From NCBI RefSeq assembly GCF_001895005.1, contig NZ_BCXH01000018.1:1-64000 (forward strand): 64,000 bases of DNA, written 5' to 3'. The notes beneath the pieces were generated by a model. It had not been told where the DNA came from, searched no databases, and saw only the letters and a list, made by a program, of their open reading frames with translations. Source of the DNA: Rhodococcus yunnanensis NBRC 103083 (GTDB taxonomy: Bacteria > Actinomycetota > Actinomycetes > Mycobacteriales > Mycobacteriaceae). The translations under genes and the position numbers were made by a program. How positions within the stretch are numbered: the first letter of the stretch is position 1; each line of letters opens with the position of its first letter. This document shows positions 58,650-64,000 of the stretch, in pieces.

Positions 58650-59900
58650 CTAGCTCTTGGTCAACCCACGGAGCAGAAGGTTGCCGATGAACTCGGCGTT
58701 CTCCGCTGGTGTGACGTTGCGCCTGGTGAAGCATCGCATCAGCAAAGTGTTGGTGATTCCGGCCGCGAGGTCGACGGGCGATCCGATGAGCGAGAGAGTT
58801 CCGTTGTCCTGACCTTGCTGGATCACGGGTCCGATGATCGCCGGGATGTTGAGCGTGCGTTTCACCGAGAGCAGACCCTCGGGCTCGCCGTACGTGTCGT
58901 GCGCAACGGCGACCAACAACGCGTCCATGAACGCGCTCTCGTCGGCGGCGAGCTGCGCGCATCGCAGCAGAAAATTATCGATGATCGTGATCTCGTCCAG
59001 GCCGATCAACAGGTCGTCGGCGACACTTTCACGCAACGCGTCGACCCTCGAGTGCAACGCGGCGACCAGGACGTGGGGTTTGGTCGGAAACAGCTTCTTC
59101 ACCGCGGTCCGCGACACACCGGCGTTGTCGGCGATGTCGTCCATGCGTGTCATGAAGTACCCCCGTTTGCCCAGTTCGGTACGAGCTGCAGCGATGATGG
59201 CGGCGCGCGGATCAGGGGGAAGCGGCTTGTCGACGACGGGGGATTCGATCGGTCCGACCAGGTCGTCGAGATGTTGATGCAGACCCGACGTGTCGACGAC
59301 GGCGCCCAACAACGCGAGTAATGCATCTGCGACGAGTGTGGCTGTGACGGAACTGGGGTCGATACGGGCGCGAGTGCGGAAGCCGTCGAGCAGTGCGGTG
59401 ACGGTGGTGGCGAACGATCGGGCGGTGAACGGGCGTCGCAGTGCGGCATCGCTCCGGATGAACAGGGCTTCGTAGGCGGTGAGGACCAATCGGTCTCGGT
59501 GTGCGTACTGATTCTTCATCGCGTAGGGACTGCCGAACACATGCGCGAGAAACTCGGTGGCCGTCGAGGTTCCATCGACCAACGCCGGAAACGCCGTAGT
59601 CACCAGAGCGATTACGGTCGGTCCGAGTGAATCCTCGTTCCTCTGCAGCTGGTCACCGACGGTGCGCCGGACCTCGTCCTCGGAACTCGGCTGCGAACCC
59701 GAGAGCGCGCCGACGACCGCGTCCACGAAGTCAGCTTTCGTGGCGAACTTTCGGAAGAACGTGGCCTGTGAGGCACCAGCCTGGTTGACGATGTCCTCGC
59801 TTCGCAGTCCTCGTTCGAGCACCGCACGAGGGTCGGCGAGCAGGGCGCGAACTCCCGCATCGATGAACTGGTCCGATATTGCATCGTGTCCGGTCAACAT
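58650..59900 (-). CDS. Tandem double-TetR regulator
   Basis: The protein has 416 residues, twice the usual TetR length. A first HTH lies at about 28-60 (LRSEDIVNQAGASQATFFRK) with its helical domain to about 215. A second HTH follows at about 234-282 (AAARTELGKRGYFMTRMDDI, ADNAGVSRTAVKKLFPTKPH) with its own C-terminal domain. Such a chain can act as a single-chain pseudo-dimer or bind two operators. It converges with the PaaX gene and has no obvious target beside it. Confidence 0.83.
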   Translation of the reverse strand: MLTGHDAISDQFIDAGVRALLADPRAVLERGLRSEDIVNQAGASQATFFRKFATKADFVDAVVGALSGSQPSSEDEVRRTVGDQLQRNEDSLGPTVIALVTTAFPALVDGTSTATEFLAHVFGSPYAMKNQYAHRDRLVLTAYEALFIRSDAALRRPFTARSFATTVTALLDGFRTRARIDPSSVTATLVADALLALLGAVVDTSGLHQHLDDLVGPIESPVVDKPLPPDPRAAIIAAARTELGKRGYFMTRMDDIADNAGVSRTAVKKLFPTKPHVLVAALHSRVDALRESVADDLLIGLDEITIIDNFLLRCAQLAADESAFMDALLVAVAHDTYGEPEGLLSVKRTLNIPAIIGPVIQQGQDNGTLSLIGSPVDLAAGITNTLLMRCFTRRNVTPAENAEFIGNLLLRGLTKS

Positions 59901-60101
59901 CTGCCCCCTGAGTGCGCGCGGAACGCCACTGTATCGACACGATCGACGTGCTCGCAGAGATTCTGAGAGTGGTCGCTGTCACTTGAGTGGCGGGACTCTC
60001 AGCGGGCGGAGTGCCTCCGAGACGATCGTGCGATTGCATGGAGTCGGATCGACGACTCGCGTCGACGATTCGTCGTGACCGCCCAAACGACAAGGACACC
60101 G

Positions 60102-60383
60102 ATGACCACCGCGATCTCCCTCCCCGACGCCCCCGTTCGCCGGTCCTCGAATCGAACGGATCCAGGTCTGAGTGCTCGCGAGATAGAGGTACTGATCACG
60201 TGGATCACGTGCGACACCAAAGACGGTGTCTCCGAGGCGTTGTTCATCGCACCGGGCACGGTCAACACACATCTCAGCCGGATACGCCTCAAATACCAGC
60301 AGGCGGGTCGGACGGCGTCGACCAAGGCTGCGTTGCTCGCTCGCGCAGTACAGGATGGCCTGATCAGGCTGGAGGACCTGTGA
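60102..60383 (+). CDS. LuxR-type HTH protein without receiver domain
   Basis: The protein has 93 residues from ATG at 60102 after AAGGA; an upstream GTG would add nine residues. Almost the whole protein is a LuxR/FixJ HTH: GLSAREIEVLITWITCDTKD, EALFIAPGTVNTHLSRIRLK, YQQAGRTASTKAALLARAVQ. There is no receiver or ligand domain, so it may bind DNA constitutively, pair with another regulator, or be the surviving end of a larger response regulator. Confidence 0.7.
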   Translation: MTTAISLPDAPVRRSSNRTDPGLSAREIEVLITWITCDTKDGVSEALFIAPGTVNTHLSRIRLKYQQAGRTASTKAALLARAVQDGLIRLEDL

Positions 60384-60448
60384 CACCGATAGTTCGGAGT
60401 CGGCGCTTACTCCGCACATGGACCACTGCGGGTGAGTAAAATCTCGGT

Positions 60449-60808
60449 ATGTCCAGAAATGAACATCACAGGTTGAACTATGTCGAGTTGTCGGTCACCG
60501 ATCTGGCCGCTGCGCAGGCGTTCTACTCCGCGGCGTTCGGGTGGGAGTTCACTGCGTACGGACCGACCTACGCCGGAATCAAGGGTGCCGACGGAGACGA
60601 AGTCGGCGGTCTCGCGCAGGTGTCCGAGCCTGCAGCCGCGGGCGGGCCGTTGGTTCTGCTGTATTCGGAGGACCTCGACGCCACCGTCGACGCGGTCACA
60701 GCCGCCGGGGGAGCTGTGGTGAACGGGCCGTACGAGTTCCCCGGCGGACGACGGCTCCACTTCACCGATCCGAGTGGCAACCAACTCGGGGTGTGGGCGG
60801 CGTCCTGA
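60449..60808 (+). CDS. VOC-family (glyoxalase-like) protein
   Basis: The protein has 119 residues with two beta-alpha-beta-beta-beta modules: HRLNYVELSVTDLAAAQAFY, SAAFGWEF, then VLLYSEDLDATVDAVTAAGG and GRRLHFTDPSGNQLGVWA. The glutamate and histidine positions typical of metal-binding VOC enzymes are partly kept. It could be a small isomerase, resistance protein or binding protein. It stands alone, reading toward the SRPBCC gene. Confidence 0.8.
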   Translation: MSRNEHHRLNYVELSVTDLAAAQAFYSAAFGWEFTAYGPTYAGIKGADGDEVGGLAQVSEPAAAGGPLVLLYSEDLDATVDAVTAAGGAVVNGPYEFPGGRRLHFTDPSGNQLGVWAAS

Positions 60809-60823
60809 CGCTGCGACGCCGCA

Positions 60824-61309
60824 CTACTCGGCGAGAATCGCGTCGATCTGGCCCATTGCCAGACCCATGCCTTCCTGCATGCCCATCTCGATCAGCTTCT
60901 GCATCTGTTCGGCGCTGACGAAGTTCGACGTCGTTGTCATGCGCGTGCGCCCGCCGATGTCCTGCAGTGTCACAACCATTTTCGTGATATCGAGATCGTC
61001 GATCGGATTCCAGTTGTCGTCGGCAAAGCCGTCGTCGAACGTGAGTCGGTGGGGTGCATCGATGGACGTGATGCGCCACCATCCTCGTGCTTTGTCGCCG
61101 TCGGGGCCCGTCATGTAATAGTGAGCCTTGCCGCCTACGACGAACTCGAGCGTGTCGAAGGTTGCAGGCCATGTCGGCGGCCCCCACCAGCGTTCGAGTT
61201 TCCGCGGATCCTGCCAGATCTGCCACACTCGCTCGATCTTCGCATCGAACTCGGCAACGATCGTGAAGTTCAAATCCTGCACATTCTTGTCGGTGCTGAT
61301 GACAGTCAT
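60824..61309 (-). CDS. SRPBCC/AHSA1-domain protein 1
   Basis: The protein has 161 residues with a helix-grip fold: FDAKIERVWQIWQDPRKLER, WWGPPTWPATFDTLEFVVGG, GWWRITSIDAPHRLTFDDGF and a last helix GMQEGMGLAMGQIDAILAE. Proteins of this activator-of-Hsp90-like group bind hydrophobic ligands. Its ATG overlaps the stop of an ArsR gene, the usual partner. The same gene pair recurs 1.7 kb further on. Confidence 0.83.
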   Translation of the reverse strand: MTVISTDKNVQDLNFTIVAEFDAKIERVWQIWQDPRKLERWWGPPTWPATFDTLEFVVGGKAHYYMTGPDGDKARGWWRITSIDAPHRLTFDDGFADDNWNPIDDLDITKMVVTLQDIGGRTRMTTTSNFVSAEQMQKLIEMGMQEGMGLAMGQIDAILAE

Positions 61310-61659
61310 GGTGTGTCTCCCTCTTCCTCGTCTTCGGCGAGAATGTCGGAAATCCGGTCGACGCGTCGCCGCCAGATCGATTCGTACTCGTCGAGCAGTC
61401 CGCGTGCGTCCCTGATGCCTTCCACACGAATTCGCACGATCTGCTCCCGTCCACGCCTCTCCTTGGTGACGACGGAGGCGCGTTCGAGAATCGCCACGTG
61501 CTTCTGCACGGCGGCGAAACTCATGGAGTAGTGAGCGGCCAGTCCCGAGACCGAGTGTTCGCCGGTGATGACTCGCGACACGATGTCCCGACGCGTCGAA
61601 TCGGCGAACGCCTGGAAGAGGCGGTCCATGTCGGCGTCAGTACTCTCATCTACAACCAT
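61306..61659 (-). CDS. ArsR-family regulator 1
   Basis: The protein has 117 residues. Winged helix: LFQAFADSTRRDIVSRVITG, EHSVSGLAAHYSMSFAAVQK, HVAILERASVVTKERRGREQ. No Cys metal site of the ArsR/SmtB type is seen, which is normal for members paired with SRPBCC proteins. It is translationally coupled to the SRPBCC gene and probably represses this two-gene operon. Confidence 0.85.
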   Translation of the reverse strand: MVVDESTDADMDRLFQAFADSTRRDIVSRVITGEHSVSGLAAHYSMSFAAVQKHVAILERASVVTKERRGREQIVRIRVEGIRDARGLLDEYESIWRRRVDRISDILAEDEEEGDTP

Positions 61660-61726
61660 TTGGTTGTACGTTACGACGGGATCGACGGCTCGTCAAGGCT
61701 CGGGCTTCGGTCTGCACGCACGCGGG

Positions 61727-62506
61727 TCAACCACCGAGCGAGTCGATGACCTGCGGGTCTGCGACGTCGGCCAGCGCACTCCACGGAACCGTCACGTCGA
61801 CGAGTCCGATGGCATGCGGCCCGACCTGATAGTCGCCGAACCGGATGTTCATGCCGCCGGCGCTGGGCGTCCAGTTGGCGAAATTATTCGGCGTGGGTGC
61901 AATTCCAGAGGGTTCGAAGCCCGGACCGGCGGCGGTGTCCGGCAGGAGAAGCGCCGATTGCTCCGACAGCCGCTGCAACCCGGCCTGCAGATCGGGAAAG
62001 AGGTCCTGCAGTGTCACCGGTTGTGCTGTCGCCGTGTCCACGGTGACCGTTGCGATGACGTATGTCGGATGTGCGCCAGGAGGATTCGCGTCCCACGAGG
62101 TATCGAGGACTGCACTGACGACGCCGGGACCGATGTAGGTCGGCCCGGGCCGCGCATCGGACAGGGTGAACCGTTGGTCGCCGAATCCGTCGATCTGATC
62201 CTGCAGTGCTGCACGCATCGACTCGTCGAACTCGGCGACGACGCGATCGTCCCCGCCCGTGAGCTGTGGGATGCTCACGTCGTATTCGACGCGGTCGGTG
62301 GATCCCACGATGCGAGTGGTTGTGAAGGCATATGTGGCCTGCTGCGGCGTGGTGGCCGTCGGGGTCGACGTGCCGGTGGCGCTAGCGCTGGGGGCCGAGT
62401 TGCTGGCCGGGGCGACGTCGTCGGATGCCGTCGGGGTCCCGTCCGTCGAGCAGGCTGCGGCAACCGATACCGCGGCGATGGCCGCGGCGACTCTCCACGT
62501 CTTCAT
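61727..62506 (-). CDS. DUF3298-like lipoprotein
   Basis: The protein has 259 residues. The signal ends in AAAC (Cys19), followed by a Thr/Ser/Pro/Ala linker. The C-terminal half has the DUF3298/RsiV-like pattern: PVTLQDLFPDLQAGLQRLSE, then NWTPSAGGMNIRFGDYQVGP, HAIGLVDVTVPWSAL. In other proteins this domain senses or binds cell-wall ligands such as lysozyme; in mycobacteria related secreted proteins have unknown roles. It lies between two ArsR/SRPBCC modules but faces the same way without overlap. Confidence 0.8.
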   Translation of the reverse strand: MKTWRVAAAIAAVSVAAACSTDGTPTASDDVAPASNSAPSASATGTSTPTATTPQQATYAFTTTRIVGSTDRVEYDVSIPQLTGGDDRVVAEFDESMRAALQDQIDGFGDQRFTLSDARPGPTYIGPGVVSAVLDTSWDANPPGAHPTYVIATVTVDTATAQPVTLQDLFPDLQAGLQRLSEQSALLLPDTAAGPGFEPSGIAPTPNNFANWTPSAGGMNIRFGDYQVGPHAIGLVDVTVPWSALADVADPQVIDSLGG

Positions 62507-62532
62507 GTCCCTCTGCTTACCACCGAACAGCG

Positions 62533-62997
62533 TCAGCTCTCGGTGAGTTCGGCCAATTGTCGTGTGACCGTACCCCAGCCGTCGTAGAACCCGAGTTCGT
62601 CGTGTTTCGCGGCATCGGCGGCGTCCTTGTGCATGACACGTGCGATGTATTCGGTGCCGTCAGGGTGGTCGGCGAAGGTGATGGTCGCGGTGATGAACGG
62701 GTTTTCGGCCGGTCGCCACCCGGCGACGAGGGCATTGGTGAACACGATCCGTTCCAGGTGATCCACTGCCAGGAAGCATCCTGCGATGTGGGGCTTGAAT
62801 TCGCCTCCGTCCTCGCTGATTTCGGTGAGGAACGAGCCGCCGGGCACCAGATCGAGGCTCACGACCTTCGCGCGAGCGGGGGAGGGGACCCACCACTGTT
62901 CGAATTGCGCGGGAGTGGTCCACGCTGCCCACACGGCGCTGCGGGGTGCCTTGATGATGCGCGTGATGGTCAGGTCGAGTTCGGCGGTCGGTGTCAT
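62533..62997 (-). CDS. SRPBCC/AHSA1-domain protein 2
   Basis: The protein has 154 residues. ATG at 62997 overlaps the ArsR stop. Helix-grip features: ITRIIKAPRSAVWAAWTTPA, QFEQWWVPSPARAKVVSLDL, VPGGSFLTEI, ITATITFADHPDGTEYIARV and DELGFYDGWGTVTRQLAEL. It forms a second ArsR/SRPBCC pair, clearly different in sequence from the first, so the two are not a recent duplication. Ligand unknown. Confidence 0.84.
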   Translation of the reverse strand: MTPTAELDLTITRIIKAPRSAVWAAWTTPAQFEQWWVPSPARAKVVSLDLVPGGSFLTEISEDGGEFKPHIAGCFLAVDHLERIVFTNALVAGWRPAENPFITATITFADHPDGTEYIARVMHKDAADAAKHDELGFYDGWGTVTRQLAELTES

Positions 62998-63329
62998 CGC
63001 GATTCCTCCTGTTGGGTGACGAACTGTTCGAGTCGATCGGTGTGTGCTTCCCAGATTTCCTGCTGCTCGTTCAGCCACTCTTCGACCACCCCGAAAGGCG
63101 CCGACTCGAGCGCGCACGTACGCACTCGGCCCTCCTTGTGGGTGCGGATCCAGCCGCCCTGCTCGAGAACGCCGACGTGCTTCATGAACGAGGGCAGCGC
63201 CATGTCGAACGGTTCGGCGAGCTCGCTCACGCTTGCCGGTCCCTGCCTCAATCTGCCGAGTACCGCGCGCCGGGTGGGGTCCGAGAGCGCATGAAAGATG
63301 CCGTCGAGCTGGTCGGAATGCTGAGCCAT
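62994..63329 (-). CDS. ArsR-family regulator 2
   Basis: The protein has 111 residues with ATG at 63329 in an AAGGAAAAG-poor context. Winged helix: IFHALSDPTRRAVLGRLRQG, PASVSELAEPFDMALPSFMK, HVGVLEQGGWIRTHKEGRVR. No metal-binding Cys cluster is present. Coupled by ATGA to the SRPBCC gene it probably controls that operon; it is divergent from the oxygenase gene, 94 bases away, which it might also affect. Confidence 0.85.
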   Translation of the reverse strand: MAQHSDQLDGIFHALSDPTRRAVLGRLRQGPASVSELAEPFDMALPSFMKHVGVLEQGGWIRTHKEGRVRTCALESAPFGVVEEWLNEQQEIWEAHTDRLEQFVTQQEESR

Positions 63330-63423
63330 AAGGAAAAGTAACATCGGAGAACAGTTAGTACAAGGGCTTAGTATTTTTCGGTGACGCTGGCCGGGATTGC
63401 CGGATGCGTCGATACTGGAGTGC

Positions 63424-64000
63424 ATGCTTCCTGTTCTGGACCTGACGCTGGCGCAGACCCACCCGGAGCGGTTTCGAGAGGAGTTGTTGTCGGCGGCGCA
63501 CGAGTCCGGGTTCTTCTACCTGGTGGGGCACGGTGTCGATTCCTCTCGTATCGCCGAGGTACTCGGTCTTGCGCGGGCCTTCTTCGCGTTGGACGCCGAA
63601 TCGAAGGACGAGATCTCCCAGCTGAAGAGTCCGCAGTTTCGGGGCTATTCACGGCTGGGCGGCGAGCTGACGAACGGCGCAGTCGATTGGCGAGAGCAGA
63701 TCGATATCGGCCCGGAGCGCCCGAGCATCGACGGAGCTCAGGGCTACTGGCACCTCCAGGGGCCCAATCTGTGGCCCTCGGCGCTGCCGCAGCTGAGGAG
63801 CGCTTTCGAGCACTGGGAACAGGAGTTGTCCGATGTCGGTCTGAGGCTGCTCAGGCACTGGGCGGTAGCGCTCGGAGCCGCCGAGGACATCTTCGACGAC
63901 GCGTTTGCCCACCATCCCGCCACGCTGATCAAGGTGGTCCGCTATCCCGGTAGTGCCGACAACCCGCAGGGTGTTGGCGCGCACAAGGATTCCGGGGTTC
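63424..64000 (+). CDS. 2-oxoglutarate/Fe(II) oxygenase, IPNS-like, cut by window end
   Basis: The first 192 codons of a longer gene are present. The N-terminal non-haem dioxygenase domain (LPVLDLTLAQTHPERFREEL, GFFYLVGHGVDSSRIAEVLG, FFALDAESKDEISQLKSPQF with RGYSRLG) and the start of the core (TLIKVVRYPG) lead to GAHKDSG, the His-x-Asp iron ligands. The second His and the 2-oxoglutarate-binding Arg lie beyond the window. Family members hydroxylate or oxidise small molecules; the substrate here is unknown. Confidence 0.85.
   Translation, partial: MLPVLDLTLAQTHPERFREELLSAAHESGFFYLVGHGVDSSRIAEVLGLARAFFALDAESKDEISQLKSPQFRGYSRLGGELTNGAVDWREQIDIGPERPSIDGAQGYWHLQGPNLWPSALPQLRSAFEHWEQELSDVGLRLLRHWAVALGAAEDIFDDAFAHHPATLIKVVRYPGSADNPQGVGAHKDSGV

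Noticed and set aside
60824-62997. The two ArsR/SRPBCC pairs as a recent duplication
   Set aside because: The two SRPBCC proteins and the two ArsR proteins differ throughout, so they are separate members of a common module type.

Overview
The window is high-GC actinobacterial chromosome, most likely Rhodococcus or a close relative in the Nocardiaceae. Pointers are the DUF3558-type lipoproteins, an IdeR-type iron box, F420/LLM-type oxidoreductases, abundant lipobox proteins, frequent GTG/TTG starts and many 4-base ATGA/GTGA gene overlaps. No rRNA, tRNA, phage, transposase or CRISPR was seen.

Layout. 1-2.4 kb: a proline-rich membrane protein, a serine-hydrolase lipoprotein and scraps of lost genes. 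2.4-6.1 kb: an iron-siderophore binding lipoprotein behind an iron box, and two membrane-anchored proteins, one a PQQ-type propeller. 6.1-9.3 kb: an SDR divergent from a TetR/MFS pair. 9.0-15.65 kb: a tandem array of six lipoprotein genes, each followed by a small helical partner gene (four intact, two broken). In the first four units the lipoprotein 5' half and the partner 3' half are nearly identical, while the middle varies. Repeats, nonsense and deletion scars and a displaced piece of the neighbouring gene record recent recombination. 15.7-22 kb: flavin monooxygenase-type genes, SDR, PPOX, DUF218 and an acyl-CoA synthetase. 22-27.5 kb: a zinc-uptake locus of AztABCD type with two AztD-like propeller chaperones, two Zur-like palindromes and a 13-unit, 31-bp palindromic minisatellite. 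27.5-35 kb: an ECF sigma factor with its DGPF/YCII partner, an ABC-F ATPase, a thioesterase, a DHA2 exporter and a GH15 glycosidase.

35.3-47.4 kb is a peptide/nickel-type ABC transporter operon with three attached catabolic or unknown genes. It is divergent from an XRE-cupin regulator and followed by an amidohydrolase operon. 47.5-58.6 kb is a tryptophan/anthranilate catabolic cluster: tryptophan 2,3-dioxygenase, kynureninase, an aryl-CoA ligase, an FAD monooxygenase/Old Yellow Enzyme fusion, thioesterases, RidA, an FAH-family enzyme, a small cupin and two PaaX-type regulators. A short ACGCT-containing motif recurs at its promoters. The proposed flow is tryptophan to N-formylkynurenine, kynurenine, anthranilate and anthraniloyl-CoA, then a CoA-dependent hydroxylation/reduction route. 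The formamidase step has no gene in this cluster; the HGGYW-type hydrolase at 35.3-36.4 kb is a candidate.

58.6-64 kb holds a double TetR protein, a LuxR-type HTH protein, a VOC protein, two ArsR/SRPBCC modules around a DUF3298-like lipoprotein, and the start of a 2-oxoglutarate/Fe(II) oxygenase cut by the window edge. Functions are inferred from motifs and context; no searches were run.
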